Shown here in pieces: positions 44,029 to 55,008 of a stretch of 64,000 bases of DNA. Under the pieces are notes generated by a model, which searched no databases, was not told the DNA's origin, and saw only the letters and a program-made list of their open reading frames with translations. Origin of the DNA: an uncultured Ruegeria sp. (GTDB lineage: Bacteria > Pseudomonadota > Alphaproteobacteria > Rhodobacterales > Rhodobacteraceae). The stretch covers positions 248,001 to 312,000 of the forward strand of contig NZ_CANMFF010000003.1 in the NCBI RefSeq assembly GCF_947497005.1, given 5' to 3'. Position 1 is the stretch's first letter, and each line of letters begins with the position of its first letter. The position numbers and the translations under genes are program-made.

Positions 44029-45249
44029 ATGCGCACGATCATTTCCTTTGCCGCCCTGTTTTTTTCGGTCATTCTGCTACAGCTTTCGACGGGCGGGGTC
44101 GGTCCGCTCGACGCCATATCCGGCATAACGCTGAACTTCACGACCGAGCAAATCGGTCTGCTGGGATCGGCACATTTCATCGGGTTCTTTGTCGGCTGCT
44201 GGTGGGCGCCCCGTCTGATGGGCAGTGTTGGGCATTCGCGCGCCTTTGCTGTTTGTACTGCTCTGGGTGCAATGGGGTTGATTGGGCACACACTGACAGA
44301 AGATCCTTATGTCTGGGCGGCGCTGCGGATCGCCTCGGGCACGTGTGTCGCCGGATGTTACACGGTGATCGAGGCCTGGCTGAACGCCAAGGTCACAAAT
44401 GAAACACGCGGTCGTGCCATGGGCACGTACCGCATCGTCGACATGGGTGCCTCGCTGAGCGCCCAGCTCATCATCGCAGTTCTGCCACCTGCTTCATATG
44501 TATCTTATAATCTTCTGGCCATCCTGTGCTGCGCCGCACTGCTGCCCCTGACGCTGACCAAGGCCAGCCAGCCCGAAACGCCCGACGCGCCACGCTTGCG
44601 TCCGAAACTGGCCTGGCGCAGCTCACCGCTGGCTGTGGCCGGGGTGATCGTGGCTGCACTCAGTTCGGCCTCGTTCCGAATGGTCGGACCGGTTTATGGT
44701 CAGGAGGTCGGGCTGGGCGTGGACCAGATCGCGTTCTTCCTCGCCTCGTTCGTGCTGGGCGGCGCCTTGGCTCAATATCCAGTGGGATGGCTTGCAGACA
44801 AATATGACCGGCGCTGGGTCCTGATCTGGCTGTCGGCTGCTGCAGTGCTCAGCAGCGGCATTACAATGGCGGCCAGTGGTACGGGGACACTGGGCGTCAT
44901 GCTCGCCGCAGGGTTCTTTGGGTTGACGACTTTTCCGATCTTTTCGGTGTCGTCGGCACATGCCAATGACTTTGCGACAACCGAGGAACGTGTCGAGCTT
45001 TCGGCAGCGTTGATGTTCTGGTTTGCGCTGGGTGCAATCGCATCGCCCTACATCTCTTCGAACCTGATCCAAAAATTCGGCCCGGGGGCGCTTTTTGCCT
45101 TTGTGGCCATTGGCCATGTGGGTCTGATCGTGTTCGGTCTTGCCCGAATGCGCTCGCGCCCGACGCCGGATGAACGCACGAACTATGTTTACGCACCCCG
45201 GACATCCTTCACCATTGGACGTTTGTTGAAACGGTCGCGTGAAGAGTAA
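44029..45249 (+). CDS. MFS transporter (YcaD-like)
   Basis: A 406-residue major facilitator protein with about twelve membrane helices. The loop between helices 8 and 9, YPVGWLADKYDRRWVLIWLS, is the classic MFS signature, and ARGRAMGTYRI-like GRAMGTYRIVDMG sits in the central part. The start MRTIISFAALFFSVILLQLS leads straight into helix 1. I take ATG 44029; ten extra codons upstream lack a ribosome-binding site. Substrate unknown. A bidirectional terminator follows. Confidence 0.88.
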   Translation: MRTIISFAALFFSVILLQLSTGGVGPLDAISGITLNFTTEQIGLLGSAHFIGFFVGCWWAPRLMGSVGHSRAFAVCTALGAMGLIGHTLTEDPYVWAALRIASGTCVAGCYTVIEAWLNAKVTNETRGRAMGTYRIVDMGASLSAQLIIAVLPPASYVSYNLLAILCCAALLPLTLTKASQPETPDAPRLRPKLAWRSSPLAVAGVIVAALSSASFRMVGPVYGQEVGLGVDQIAFFLASFVLGGALAQYPVGWLADKYDRRWVLIWLSAAAVLSSGITMAASGTGTLGVMLAAGFFGLTTFPIFSVSSAHANDFATTEERVELSAALMFWFALGAIASPYISSNLIQKFGPGALFAFVAIGHVGLIVFGLARMRSRPTPDERTNYVYAPRTSFTIGRLLKRSREE

Positions 45250-45254
45250 AGAAA

Positions 45255-45280
45255 AGGGCCGGAAACCCGGCCCTCTTGTT
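45255..45280 (+). terminator. Bidirectional terminator between the MFS and flotillin genes
   Basis: AGGGCCGG pairs with CCGGCCCT around four bases. Plus-strand tail CTTGTTTATT; minus-strand tail TTTTCTTTAC. It overlaps the last codons of the flotillin gene. Confidence 0.8.
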
Positions 45281-46950
45281 TATTGCTGTGTCGGGCTGTC
45301 GTCCAACACCTCTTCAATGGCGTCATCTACGGGTGGCGTAGCTTCCAGAGCCCCATTGACAACACCGGCGACGCCCTGCTCCATCGACAGGCCCAGCTCA
45401 TCACCCAGTTTCTTGAGTGCGGGCATCTGAACGGCCATTCCCATGATCGAGTCCAGCGCCTGATTGACCACTGGCTTGTCACCGTTCGAGGCAGTACCGA
45501 TGTGGCCGCCACCGATCCCACCAACCTGGTGGATCTTGATCGAGTCGATCTTCTCAGCCGGTTTGACCATTTCCGAGATGATGGACGGCATGGTTTCAAT
45601 CCGGGTTAGGTCGACCTTCATTCGGATCTGTTCCGGCGACAGAGCGTTGTCGGCCTCGACAATCGCACGTTTACCTTCGGCTTCGGCCAGCATGTCGTTC
45701 TTCTTGGCTTCGGCACGAATGTTGAGCGCGTCGGCATCGGCCTGAGCTTCCTCGCGCCGGGCTTCGGCACGGTCGGCGGCGGCCTCTTTCTCGGCCTGTG
45801 CAGCGAGGCGGATCGCAGTTGCCTGACGTTCTGCTTCGCGGGCAGCTTCGATCAGAACGATCTGTTTCTGACGTTCGGCCTCGGCCACTTCACGGGCGGT
45901 CACAACAGATTCGGTCGCCTTGGTCGCCTCGGCACGGGCCAAATCAGCAGATGCACGCGCGCGGCTTTCTTCTTCGGATTTCTGCGCGATGATGATCTGG
46001 CGCTCTTGCTCGGCCACTTCGATTTCGCGCTCCTTGGAGATTTCCGCATCGCGGATCTTGCGCTCGCGCTCGATCTCGGCAGCACGGATGGCTTCTTCGC
46101 GGGCGATCCGAGCGCGTTCTGTTTCACGTACCGAGTCTTCTGTCCGCGCTGCGATCTCAGCCTCTTGGGCCACGCGCAGGGTTTCCACCATTTGCGTCTG
46201 CTCAATACGAGCCTGTTCTTCGTCCTTTTCGATTAACAGTTTCTGACGCTGTGCTTCCATCGCCGCACGACGCACCTCGACCTCGGCATCCGCATCAATC
46301 TGCGCACGTTCTTTCTTTGAAGTCGCGATAACCTCGGCCAGCTTGCGCATACCCACGGCGTTAAACGCGTTGTTCTCATCCAAAGCTTCGAACGGGGTCT
46401 GGTCCAGCGCAGTCAGCGAGACGGATTCGAGCGACAGACCGTTTTTCAGCAGATCCTCGGACACCGCATTCTGCACTTCTTGCACAAAGTCGGCGCGGTT
46501 TTCATGCAAACCGTCCATAGTCATCTGAGCGGCCACGGCACGCAGGCCATCGATCAGCTTACCTTCGATCATCTCGCGCAATTGCTCGACATCAAAGGTG
46601 CGGTCACCCAATGTCTGGGCGGCGCGTGCGATGCCCTCTTCGGTTGCCATGACAGAAACGTAGAATTCCACGCCAACGTCTACACGCATCCGGTCCTGGG
46701 TGATCAGGGCAGCCTCGCCGCTGCGTTGCACCTCAAGGCGCAGTGTCTTCATGTTGACTGGGCTGACTTCGTGCAGCAACGGTACGACCAGAACGCCGCC
46801 ATCCATGATGACTTTCTTGCCGCCAGCTCCGGTTTTCACAAGACTGATCTCGCGGGTTGAGCGGCGGTAGAGACGGCCAAGCACAAGGCCAATGAACAAG
46901 ATTACCGCTAAAAAGGTCACAATCGTGACGGCCAGGAATTGAAGTTCCAT
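45280..46950 (-). CDS. Flotillin/YqiK-family SPFH protein
   Basis: A 556-residue membrane-anchored SPFH protein. One N-terminal transmembrane helix (about residues 4-26) leads to the SPFH domain (about 30-200; GGKKVIMDGGVLVVPLLHEV). A very long alanine/glutamate/arginine-rich coiled coil follows (about 210-430), then a glycine-containing tail with a predicted oligomerisation region. Flotillins form membrane microdomain scaffolds. GGAGG precedes the ATG. It is paired with an NfeD-type gene 35 bases upstream, the usual YqiJ-YqiK arrangement. Confidence 0.93.
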   Translation of the reverse strand: MELQFLAVTIVTFLAVILFIGLVLGRLYRRSTREISLVKTGAGGKKVIMDGGVLVVPLLHEVSPVNMKTLRLEVQRSGEAALITQDRMRVDVGVEFYVSVMATEEGIARAAQTLGDRTFDVEQLREMIEGKLIDGLRAVAAQMTMDGLHENRADFVQEVQNAVSEDLLKNGLSLESVSLTALDQTPFEALDENNAFNAVGMRKLAEVIATSKKERAQIDADAEVEVRRAAMEAQRQKLLIEKDEEQARIEQTQMVETLRVAQEAEIAARTEDSVRETERARIAREEAIRAAEIERERKIRDAEISKEREIEVAEQERQIIIAQKSEEESRARASADLARAEATKATESVVTAREVAEAERQKQIVLIEAAREAERQATAIRLAAQAEKEAAADRAEARREEAQADADALNIRAEAKKNDMLAEAEGKRAIVEADNALSPEQIRMKVDLTRIETMPSIISEMVKPAEKIDSIKIHQVGGIGGGHIGTASNGDKPVVNQALDSIMGMAVQMPALKKLGDELGLSMEQGVAGVVNGALEATPPVDDAIEEVLDDSPTQQ

Positions 46951-46984
46951 GCAATATCCTCCGATTTTAGATTAAGAAATTCGG

Positions 46985-47701
46985 TTACTCAGACAAACCA
47001 ACCAGCACGAACCGGTCGCGCCGTCGGTCGCGCAGCACAAGCACGTCGGTGCCCTGTTCAAGCGTGTCTTTTTCCTGCAGCGGTTCGGCGCGCAGGTAAT
47101 GCGTGTTGCCGAACCGGTCCATCACGCGCACTTCTGCCGGACGCCCGCGTGACGCAGTGCCCTGAGAAATAACGCCCCTGCGCCGGGCCAGCATCCGTTC
47201 AGACATCGTCTCGGTCTCTGTTTTTGGCAGCAGTCGCGCAAAGACTGCGCCAAAGCCACGTGCGAACCAAAGCCCAAAAGCACCTGCGGGTATCGCTGCC
47301 ATCCAGCTAGGCAGATCAAAGCCCAGCAAATCGCGCAGCGCCAGTTGCAGGCCGATACCGCTGAGACCAAACCCGGCCAGAAGCACCGCCAGCCAGATCA
47401 TGAAGGGCATCTTTCCAATGCCCAACCAACTCAGCGGACCAACCGTTGCAAGCTCGGGCGCATCGGCCTCGACCTCGGCAAATTCGAAATTGCCCAGATC
47501 AACATCCGCGTCGATATCCAGGTCGAAATCAGCAACGTCCAGATCAGGGGCATCGACCATGTCCAGATCGACCTCGCCCTCGCCTGCCATCAGACTTCCG
47601 CCCAACACCAGCGCGATCAGTTCCAGCGCCAATAGACCGAACAATAGCCCGAGCGCCATTGTAAAGGGTGCAAATGCCCCTTCGAGCAGAAAGTCAAACA
47701 T
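46985..47701 (-). CDS. NfeD-like/YqiJ membrane protein with OB-fold
   Basis: A 238-residue protein with three or four hydrophobic segments (about 8-36, 98-118 and 122-150), a strongly acidic stretch between the first and second (residues about 40-80, mostly aspartate and alternating V/L), and a C-terminal OB-fold domain (about 170-235; RRRGVISQGTASRGRPAEVR). NfeD/YqiJ proteins bind flotillins in the membrane. Its gene precedes the flotillin gene on the same strand. A tandem GGTATAC repeat lies just upstream and may control the pair. Confidence 0.85.
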   Translation of the reverse strand: MFDFLLEGAFAPFTMALGLLFGLLALELIALVLGGSLMAGEGEVDLDMVDAPDLDVADFDLDIDADVDLGNFEFAEVEADAPELATVGPLSWLGIGKMPFMIWLAVLLAGFGLSGIGLQLALRDLLGFDLPSWMAAIPAGAFGLWFARGFGAVFARLLPKTETETMSERMLARRRGVISQGTASRGRPAEVRVMDRFGNTHYLRAEPLQEKDTLEQGTDVLVLRDRRRDRFVLVGLSE

Positions 47702-47717
47702 CAGCAGGCTGTCCCTG

Positions 47718-47737
47718 TTTGGTATACTTTGGTATAC
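47718..47737. promoter_or_regulatory. Tandem TTTGGTATAC repeats, candidate operator
   Basis: Two perfect ten-base copies, head to tail, each with a palindromic GTATAC core. They lie 17 bases upstream of the YqiJ-like gene, in the space between it and divergent metG. Ten-base phasing puts both cores on the same DNA face, as for a dimeric repressor. Confidence 0.5.
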
Positions 47738-47957
47738 ATTACAGATGGGTAGTCATAACAAGTATTTCAAGAGGTTGTGATTCCAATATTCAACCAATGG
47801 GTACTGTGGCGCAAAACTGATATGCAATCTGCGTTCCTGTATTCCGCCTATTTTTTTCGTGATTGTTGTTTTAAATGATATCCGCACAAAACCCGGCCTT
47901 TTGCTGGCCGGTCACATAAGGTAGACGGGCGCGCAGACAGTTACGCGGATACGGAAC

Positions 47958-49676
47958 ATGGCTCGGATTCTCATCACCTCGGCGATCCCCTATATCAATG
48001 GGATCAAACACCTCGGCAACCTGATCGGCTCGCAATTGCCTGCTGACCTGTACGCACGCTATCAGCGCGGCCGGGGGAACGAGGTCATGTTCCTGTGCGC
48101 CACCGACGAACATGGTACTCCGGCGGAACTTGCCGCTGCCAAGGCTGGCAAGCCGGTGGCCGAATACTGTGCCGAGATGCACGGCGTCCAAATGGATATC
48201 GCCAACCGGTTCGGGCTCAGCTTCGATTACTTTGGTCGTTCGTCCAGTGAGCAGAACAAGGCCCTGACCCAGCATTTCGCTGGCAAGCTGGACGACGCGG
48301 GGCTGATCCGAGAGGTCAGTGAGAAACAGGTCTATTCGAACGCAGATGGCCGATTCCTGCCCGACCGCTATATCGAAGGCACCTGCCCCAATTGCGGCTA
48401 TGAGCGCGCGCGCGGTGACCAGTGCGAGAACTGCACCAAGCAGTTGGACCCGACCGACCTGATCGAGCCACGTTCCGCCATTTCCGGTTCGACCGATCTG
48501 GAAGTGCGTGAGACCAAGCATCTGTATCTGCGCCAATCGGCGATGAAGGATCAATTGGATGCATGGATCGACAGCAAGGCTGACTGGCCGATCCTGACCA
48601 CTTCGATTGCCAAAAAGTGGCTGCATGACGGTGACGGGCTACGCGATCGCGGCATCACCCGTGATTTGGATTGGGGCGTGCCGGTCAAGAAAGGCGATCA
48701 GGACTGGCCAGGAATGGAGGGCAAAGTTTTCTACGTATGGTTCGACGCACCCATCGAATACATCGCCTGTGCCAAGGAATGGGCTGATTCCACTGGAAAA
48801 CCCGATGCCGAGTGGGAGCGCTGGTGGCGCACCGACAAGGGTGCGGACGACGTGCGCTATGTGCAGTTCATGGGCAAGGACAACGTGCCTTTCCATACGC
48901 TCAGCTTCCCGGCGACCATTCTGGGCTCGGGCGAGCCGTGGAAAATGGTCGACCATCTGAAATCCTTCAACTACTTGAATTATGACGGCGGTCAGTTCTC
49001 GACTTCTCAGGGTCGCGGCGTGTTCATGGATCAGGCGCTGGACCTTCTGCCCGCTGATTTCTGGCGTTGGTGGTTGCTGAGCCATGCGCCCGAAAGCAGC
49101 GACAGTGAGTTCACGTGGGAGAATTTCCAGCAATCGGTGAACAAGGATCTGGCAGACGTTCTGGGTAACTTCGTCAGTCGAATTACCAAGTTCTGCCGTT
49201 CCAAGTTTGGCGAGGCCGTCCCCGAAGGCGGCGCGTTCGGTGAACGAGAAGAAGCACTTATTGAGGATCTCACCCGTCGTGTCCGGGCCTATGAAGGCCA
49301 TATGCAAGCGATGGAAATCCGAAAATCTGCGCAGGAGCTGCGGGCAATCTGGGTTGCCGGCAATGAATACCTGCAAGCTGCAGCGCCTTGGTCGACCTTC
49401 AAGGAAGATCCGGAACAGGCGGCGGCACAGGTGCGTCTGGGTCTGAACCTGATCCGGCTTTATGCGGTGCTGAGCGCGCCGTTCATCCCTGATACTTCGG
49501 CGCGTATGCTGAGCGCCATGAACACGCTTGATACCGGTTGGCCGGACGACGTGGCCGCAGCGCTGACCGCGCTGCCCTCTGGTCATGAGTTCACTGTACC
49601 CAATGTTTTGTTCGCCAAGATATCGGACGAACAGCGCGAGGAATGGCAGGAAAAATTCGCGGGCGGGCGCACCTAA
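47958..49676 (+). CDS. metG: Methionyl-tRNA synthetase
   Basis: A 572-residue class I synthetase that charges tRNA-Met. The HIGH-like motif is HLGN in [18 protein letters not shown], the zinc knuckle is [17 protein letters not shown], and the catalytic-domain stretch [11 protein letters not shown] is clear. The KMSKS loop is changed to [10 protein letters not shown]; the lysine pair is lost, as in some other MetRS branches. The anticodon-binding helical domain is complete but there is no C-terminal EMAP-like dimerisation domain. Terminated at 49701. Confidence 0.95.
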   Translation: MARILITSAIPYINGIKHLGNLIGSQLPADLYARYQRGRGNEVMFLCATDEHGTPAELAAAKAGKPVAEYCAEMHGVQMDIANRFGLSFDYFGRSSSEQNKALTQHFAGKLDDAGLIREVSEKQVYSNADGRFLPDRYIEGTCPNCGYERARGDQCENCTKQLDPTDLIEPRSAISGSTDLEVRETKHLYLRQSAMKDQLDAWIDSKADWPILTTSIAKKWLHDGDGLRDRGITRDLDWGVPVKKGDQDWPGMEGKVFYVWFDAPIEYIACAKEWADSTGKPDAEWERWWRTDKGADDVRYVQFMGKDNVPFHTLSFPATILGSGEPWKMVDHLKSFNYLNYDGGQFSTSQGRGVFMDQALDLLPADFWRWWLLSHAPESSDSEFTWENFQQSVNKDLADVLGNFVSRITKFCRSKFGEAVPEGGAFGEREEALIEDLTRRVRAYEGHMQAMEIRKSAQELRAIWVAGNEYLQAAAPWSTFKEDPEQAAAQVRLGLNLIRLYAVLSAPFIPDTSARMLSAMNTLDTGWPDDVAAALTALPSGHEFTVPNVLFAKISDEQREEWQEKFAGGRT

Positions 49677-49700
49677 GAACGTGCATGTAGGCAAACCACA

Positions 49701-49732
49701 CAGGGGCCTTTTCGGCCCCTGTTGTCGTTTGG
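49701..49732 (+). terminator. Rho-independent terminator after metG
   Basis: CAGGGGCC pairs with GGCCCCTG around TTTTC, followed by TTGTCGTTT, 25 bases after the stop. Confidence 0.75.
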
Positions 49733-49925
49733 ACCTTCAGGCCAGACCACCCCCTAAACCAGCCTGAGTACTAAAATTTCTGGCGTCGGCATCACCCGAC
49801 CCAGGATTCATCACGCTTGAGAAATCATTTTAAAAAAGTCATCTTGAGACCAAGTTCCTCCGACTCGGGCCACAATGGCAGCAAGGTCGGGATCATTTGT
49901 TTCTGAAACGAACGAGGCTTCCGCC

Positions 49926-51083
49926 ATGTCCCCAACATTCTGTTTACGCACTCAGACCAGCAAGCCGCTCGCCACTGCAATGTTGCTGCTGTCTCTGGGT
50001 CTGGCGCATCCTGCGACCGCGCAGGAAGAAGGGGCACCACCAAAGGTTTCAATCGCCGCGGCCTACACCGAAGAAATCACCGACGAGGCCACTTTCATCG
50101 GACGTGCTCAGGCGATCAACAAGGTCGACATCGTGGCCCGCGTAAACGGATTTCTCGACAGCCGCGAGGTCGAAGATGGTGCGTCCGTCAAGGAAGGCGA
50201 CCTGTTGTTTACGATCGAACCCAACCTGTACGAAGCCACGCTTGAGGCCCGAAAAGCCGATCTGAACCGGGCTGAGGCTAATCTGGAACTGGCCAAGGTT
50301 GATCTGGCGCGCAAGGAAGAGCTTTACAAACGCGACGCGACGCCGGAATCCGAACGCGATATCGCCCGCGCCAATGAGTTGGTGGCAGAAGCAGAAGTTA
50401 AGGCCGCGAATGCGGCGATCCAACAGGCCGAACTGGACCTGAGTTATACGCAGATCCATGCACCTTTTGAAGGGCGTATCGGCAGCATCACAACCAGTGT
50501 TGGTGACGTGGTCGGCCCAACCAACCCTCCGCTGGTCAATATCGTCAGCGAGTCGCCGATCTACGTGAATTTCTCACTGAACGAAAAACTCTTTACCTCG
50601 GTTCTGCAGACCGTTGGCGAAAACTCGGCCTCTCTTGCCGATAGCCCACAAAGCCCAAATGTGCATGTCACACTACCCAATGGAACCGAGTTGGATGAGA
50701 CCGGCAGAATTGTGTTCGTTGACAACCGTATCGATCCATTGACCGGCGCGATCACAATGCGCGCGCAGTTCGAAAACACTGACCGTTTGATCCTGGACGG
50801 CGCCTTTGTAAACGTGCAGATTGAAGCGCTGGAGCCTACCCTGCAGGTTCTTGTACCACAAGCCGCCCTGCAGCGCGATCAGCGCGGTGAATTTGTTCTG
50901 GTGGTCAACGACAAGCAGATGGTGGAACAACGCTACATCACCACAGGCGACACAGTCGGCACCGCCATCATCGTAACAGACGGTCTACGGGAAGGCGAAA
51001 GCGTGATTGTCGAGGGCCTGCAGCGGGTCCGCCCCGGCGTGGCTGTTGACGCAGTCGTGGCCTCAGAACAGCCGGGAGAGTAA
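49926..51083 (+). CDS. RND efflux periplasmic adaptor (AcrA/MexE type)
   Basis: A 385-residue membrane-fusion protein. The signal peptide (cleavage near ATAQE) precedes a barrel-sandwich hybrid domain (IVARVNGFLDSREVEDGASV), an alpha-hairpin (about residues 95-160, ERDIARANELVAEAEVKAA) and a beta-barrel region (LVNIVSESPIYVNFSLNE). It bridges the inner-membrane pump to an outer-membrane channel. I use ATG 49926 with GAGG eight bases upstream. The pump gene follows three bases later. No outer-membrane gene adjoins; the NodT-like protein at 59961 could serve. Confidence 0.93.
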   Translation: MSPTFCLRTQTSKPLATAMLLLSLGLAHPATAQEEGAPPKVSIAAAYTEEITDEATFIGRAQAINKVDIVARVNGFLDSREVEDGASVKEGDLLFTIEPNLYEATLEARKADLNRAEANLELAKVDLARKEELYKRDATPESERDIARANELVAEAEVKAANAAIQQAELDLSYTQIHAPFEGRIGSITTSVGDVVGPTNPPLVNIVSESPIYVNFSLNEKLFTSVLQTVGENSASLADSPQSPNVHVTLPNGTELDETGRIVFVDNRIDPLTGAITMRAQFENTDRLILDGAFVNVQIEALEPTLQVLVPQAALQRDQRGEFVLVVNDKQMVEQRYITTGDTVGTAIIVTDGLREGESVIVEGLQRVRPGVAVDAVVASEQPGE

Positions 51084-51086
51084 CAG

Positions 51087-54000
51087 ATGTTCTCAGCCCT
51101 GTTCATCAGCCGGCCCAAGCTGGCGCTTGTCATCTCGCTGGTGCTGACCATCATGGGCGGTATCGGCTATCTGGTGCTGCCAGTGGCACAGTTCCCGGAT
51201 ATCACGCCACCAGTTGTCAGCGTCACAACCACCTATACCGGCGCGAACGCTGAAACCGTGGAAAACACTGTCGCTGCGCCGATAGAGGCGCAGGTAAACG
51301 GTGTGGACGACATGATCTACATGACGTCCACATCTTCGGATAACGGGTCTTACTCTCTGAACATCACCTTCGAGGTTGGAACAGATCCCGACATCGCATC
51401 GGTCAATGTTCAGAACCGGGTGGCTCAGGCTATGTCGTCGTTACCGACCGAGGTGACTTCGTCCGGTGTCGTGACACAAAAGTCTTCGACCAACATGCTG
51501 ATGCTGGTCACGCTGACGTCACCTGAAGGCACGTATGACAGCGTTTTTCTGTCCAACTATGCGTCGATCAACTTGCGTGACGCGCTGGCACGTGTGCAGG
51601 GCGTTGGTAAGGCCGACGTTCTGACCAACCTTGAATACGCCATGCGGATCTGGATGGACCCGGATAAAATGGCGGCGCTCTCCATCACGCCGGGTGACGT
51701 GATTAACGCAATCCGTGAACAGAATATCGAGGTGTCCGCAGGTTCCATCGGGTCCCCTCCGGTGCCTGAAGGGCAGACGTTTCAATACACGATCAAATCC
51801 AAAGGTCGCCTGACATCCGCAGAAGAATTTGGAGACATCGTCATCCGCACCGGCGATGCCGGCGCCATTGTCCGCGTCAAAGACATTGCACGTACAGAGC
51901 TTGGCGCGCAGTTCTACTCGGCCTCGGGCTATTTCCAAGCGGTTCCCGCCACTGTGATCGGCATCTATCAGGCCCCAGGCGCAAACGCTTTGGCGGTTTC
52001 AGAGCGTGTGCAGGCCGAATTGGAGCGTCTATCACGCGCGTTCCCGACAGATGTTGAATATGAAGTCCCCTTCAACACCACCGACTTTGTCGAAGCATCT
52101 CTGAACGACGTGGTCTCCACCCTGATCCTGACCTTCATTCTTGTGATCTCGGTCGTGTTCGTGTTCTTAGGAAGCTGGCGTGCCACGATCATCCCGGCGG
52201 TTGCGATTCCAGTGTCTTTGATAGGTACCTTTGCCTTCTTGCTGGCCTTTGGCATGTCCCTGAACACGATCTCGCTGTTCGCCTTGGTGCTTGCCATCGG
52301 TATCGTGGTGGATGACGCAATCGTAGTGGTTGAAAACGTAGAACGCATTATTGCGGATGAGGGCCTGCCCCCTGCAGAAGCGACCCGCAAAGCCATGGGC
52401 CAGATCACCGGACCGGTCATCGCAACCACGCTGGTTTTGCTGGCGGTGTTCGTGCCGGTGACGTTCATGCCCGGCATCTCAGGGCGGCTGTATTCCCAAT
52501 TTGCCGTCACGATCTCAACCGCCGTTGTAATCTCGTCTGTTAACGCACTGACCCTTTCTCCGGCTTTGTGCGGGCTGGTCCTTCGGGCCAGATCCGGCCC
52601 GCCCAAAGGGGTGCTGGCGGCCTTCGAGAATTTCATTGGCTCAGTGCGCAATGGCTATGTCGCCATTGTTCGCAAACTGCTGATTTTCCCTGCCATCGCA
52701 CTGGCCATCGTTGTCGGGCTTGGTTTTGGGACCGGGACAATCATGTCGAACACCTCTGCGGGGTTTATCCCGCTTGAGGACAACGGTTACCTGTTCGTTG
52801 ATGTTCAATTGCCTGATGCTGCCACGCTGGAACGAACCGAAGCAGTTACCGCACGTTTGGACGATCAAATTCGTGAAATTCCGGGTGTCGCTAGCACTGT
52901 TCTGGTCAACGGCTTTTCTATGCTGAACGGCACCATTACCAACGGGGCTGCGATTTTCGTCAACCTCGAAAACTGGAGCGAACGGCAGGAAGACGATCTG
53001 AGCGCCGACGCCATACTGGCCAAAGTTCTGGCCATTGCGAATGGTGAAACAGCAGCTTCGATCCTGGCCTTCAATCCGCCCCCGATTCAGGGTCTTGGTA
53101 TGTCTGCGGGTGTTGAAATGGAGGTTCAGCAAACCGGCGGTGGTACACCACAGGATCTGGCCTCGGCTGTGGGTTCATTCGTGTATTCGGCAAACCAGAG
53201 ACCCGAGATCGGACAAGCCTACACGACATTCCGCGCAAACGTCCCGCAGTTATTCGTGGATCTTGATCGCGAAAAAGCCAAGACGCTGAACGTTTCAGTG
53301 GCCGAGATTTTCCAGACAATGCAGGCACAACTGGGGTCTTATTATGTGAATGACTTCAACCTGTTCGGTCGCGTTTATCGCGTGATGATTCAAGCCGACG
53401 GAACCTATCGCGACAATGTCGATGATATCGCGAACCTCTATGTCCGGTCTCAAAATGGCGACATGGTGCCCTTGGGGACGTTGATCGACGTAGAGAATGT
53501 GCTGGGTCCGGTTCTGCTGAAGCGCCATAACCTGTTCCGGTCAGCCACAGTGACCGCGGTACCTGCGCCCGGTTTATCCAGCGGCGACGCGATCAGCGTG
53601 ATGACAGAAGAATCCGCGACCGCCCTGCCCCCCGGCTATGCGTTCGAATGGACAGGGACGGCGCAGCAACAGCTGGCCTCTGGCAGTTTGGTTATCATCA
53701 TCCTCGGGCTTGCCATCCTGTTCGGATACTTGTTCCTGGTTGGGCAATATGAAAGCTGGACCCTGCCCGTTTCGATCCTGCTTTCAGTTGTAGTGGCCTT
53801 GTTTGGTGCCGTGGCCGCCGTGGCCATCGTGGGCAGTGATATCAACCTCTATACGCAGATCGGTATGATCATGCTTGTGGGGCTGGCATCCAAGAACGGC
53901 ATCCTGATCGTCGAATTTGCGATGGAGCAGCGCGCCAAGGGTCTTTCCATCAAGGAGGCCGCCGCAGAAGCCGCGTATCAACGTTTTCGCGCGGTGATGA

Positions 54001-54224
54001 TGACTGCACTGTCCTTCCTTCTGGGCGTTGTCCCGCTGCTTGCAGCAAATGGTGCCGGTGCTGCCAGTCAGAAAGCCATCGGTGTGGCCGTGTTCGGTGG
54101 CATGCTGGCCGCAACACTGGTGGGTGTGATCGTCGTGCCCGTCCTCTATGCCCTGATGCAAGGTTTGCGAGAGTGGCTGAAAGGCAGCAAGAACGGTTCG
54201 GAACCAAAAGAAACCAACGCCTGA
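51087..54224 (+). CDS. RND efflux permease (AcrB/MexF, HAE1 type)
   Basis: A 1045-residue inner-membrane pump with twelve membrane helices and two large periplasmic loops. The proton-relay aspartate pair sits in helix 4 ([17 protein letters not shown]), and the opening [20 protein letters not shown] and [21 protein letters not shown] sequence are hallmarks of the HAE1 group. The drug or solute range cannot be read from sequence. It is co-transcribed with its adaptor three bases upstream and ended by a strong terminator. Confidence 0.95.
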   Translation: MFSALFISRPKLALVISLVLTIMGGIGYLVLPVAQFPDITPPVVSVTTTYTGANAETVENTVAAPIEAQVNGVDDMIYMTSTSSDNGSYSLNITFEVGTDPDIASVNVQNRVAQAMSSLPTEVTSSGVVTQKSSTNMLMLVTLTSPEGTYDSVFLSNYASINLRDALARVQGVGKADVLTNLEYAMRIWMDPDKMAALSITPGDVINAIREQNIEVSAGSIGSPPVPEGQTFQYTIKSKGRLTSAEEFGDIVIRTGDAGAIVRVKDIARTELGAQFYSASGYFQAVPATVIGIYQAPGANALAVSERVQAELERLSRAFPTDVEYEVPFNTTDFVEASLNDVVSTLILTFILVISVVFVFLGSWRATIIPAVAIPVSLIGTFAFLLAFGMSLNTISLFALVLAIGIVVDDAIVVVENVERIIADEGLPPAEATRKAMGQITGPVIATTLVLLAVFVPVTFMPGISGRLYSQFAVTISTAVVISSVNALTLSPALCGLVLRARSGPPKGVLAAFENFIGSVRNGYVAIVRKLLIFPAIALAIVVGLGFGTGTIMSNTSAGFIPLEDNGYLFVDVQLPDAATLERTEAVTARLDDQIREIPGVASTVLVNGFSMLNGTITNGAAIFVNLENWSERQEDDLSADAILAKVLAIANGETAASILAFNPPPIQGLGMSAGVEMEVQQTGGGTPQDLASAVGSFVYSANQRPEIGQAYTTFRANVPQLFVDLDREKAKTLNVSVAEIFQTMQAQLGSYYVNDFNLFGRVYRVMIQADGTYRDNVDDIANLYVRSQNGDMVPLGTLIDVENVLGPVLLKRHNLFRSATVTAVPAPGLSSGDAISVMTEESATALPPGYAFEWTGTAQQQLASGSLVIIILGLAILFGYLFLVGQYESWTLPVSILLSVVVALFGAVAAVAIVGSDINLYTQIGMIMLVGLASKNGILIVEFAMEQRAKGLSIKEAAAEAAYQRFRAVMMTALSFLLGVVPLLAANGAGAASQKAIGVAVFGGMLAATLVGVIVVPVLYALMQGLREWLKGSKNGSEPKETNA

Positions 54225-54231
54225 TCCAATC

Positions 54232-54261
54232 AAAGCCCCGCCTCACCGGCGGGGCTTTTTC
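54232..54261 (+). terminator. Terminator after the RND operon (bidirectional)
   Basis: AAAGCCCCGCC pairs with GGCGGGGCTTT around TCACC, followed by TTCC. An A run on the other side lets it also end the convergent DUF2087 gene. Confidence 0.85.
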
Positions 54262-54267
54262 CTGATC

Positions 54268-54813
54268 TCAGTCAGATCTTCTGCGACGACGCACCGTTAC
54301 TTCCCGGATCACCACCTTTGCCTCGGCACTTGGTGACTGCTCGACCCGGCGATAATCTGACCCGTCCCGGTTCCGCGTCAGAAGTCCGCAGGAAATCATA
54401 GTCCGACGCAAGGTGGCAGGGTCATCAAAGCAATGCTCGGCATTGAGATATGTGTTGATTTCACTCTCTTGCAACACCGCACCGGCTGGTACAGCAGACC
54501 AGAGCACCCACAGGGACAAGGTTTGCACCAGTCGTTTCGACGGCCATTGCCGAAACCTGCCCTGTACGTCGAACATAAGCAGTGTACGCTCTACCACACG
54601 CATGTCTGCTGCTGGCTGCTTCGAACGGGCCTCCATCCGCCTGACAGCGGCACCGGCGTTGCGCATGTGTTGCACGTTCTGAAACCCCGCTGCACGAGCG
54701 ACCATGTTCATCAGGGTCAGGTGCGACGGGCTGGTATCCCCAAGTTGTTGGGACAAGGTACGCACGAAACCGGTCAAATCATCGGCGTGCAACGGAACGG
54801 GAGTTTTGCTCAT
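54268..54813 (-). CDS. DUF2087 domain protein
   Basis: A 181-residue protein. The C-terminal half fits DUF2087 (VLQESEINTYLNAEHCFDDP, then ATLRRTMISCGLLTRNRDGSD, then YRR), a small winged-helix-like domain often fused to other helix-turn-helix domains. The N-terminal half is helical and basic, and contains FQNVQHMRNA, as in other roseobacter members. A DNA- or RNA-related regulatory role is inferred. I use ATG 54813; a GTG one codon earlier is possible. It stands alone, convergent with the RND operon. Confidence 0.8.
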   Translation of the reverse strand: MSKTPVPLHADDLTGFVRTLSQQLGDTSPSHLTLMNMVARAAGFQNVQHMRNAGAAVRRMEARSKQPAADMRVVERTLLMFDVQGRFRQWPSKRLVQTLSLWVLWSAVPAGAVLQESEINTYLNAEHCFDDPATLRRTMISCGLLTRNRDGSDYRRVEQSPSAEAKVVIREVTVRRRRRSD

Positions 54814-55008
54814 CACAAATCCATATCGGGCGTTTTGCGCGATCGTTGGTCGCTGACTTAACGAAACAACGCCCTGATGGTTGCGATAATTTCATATCCT
54901 CTGGCAGGTTTAGCACTCTGTAAAAGAGCAGCGACGCCTCGGTGTCTGCCGACCGTAGTCAATGGCTAGCACAACACGGATCACCCGCCAAGGGGATAGA
55001 AAAGTGGA

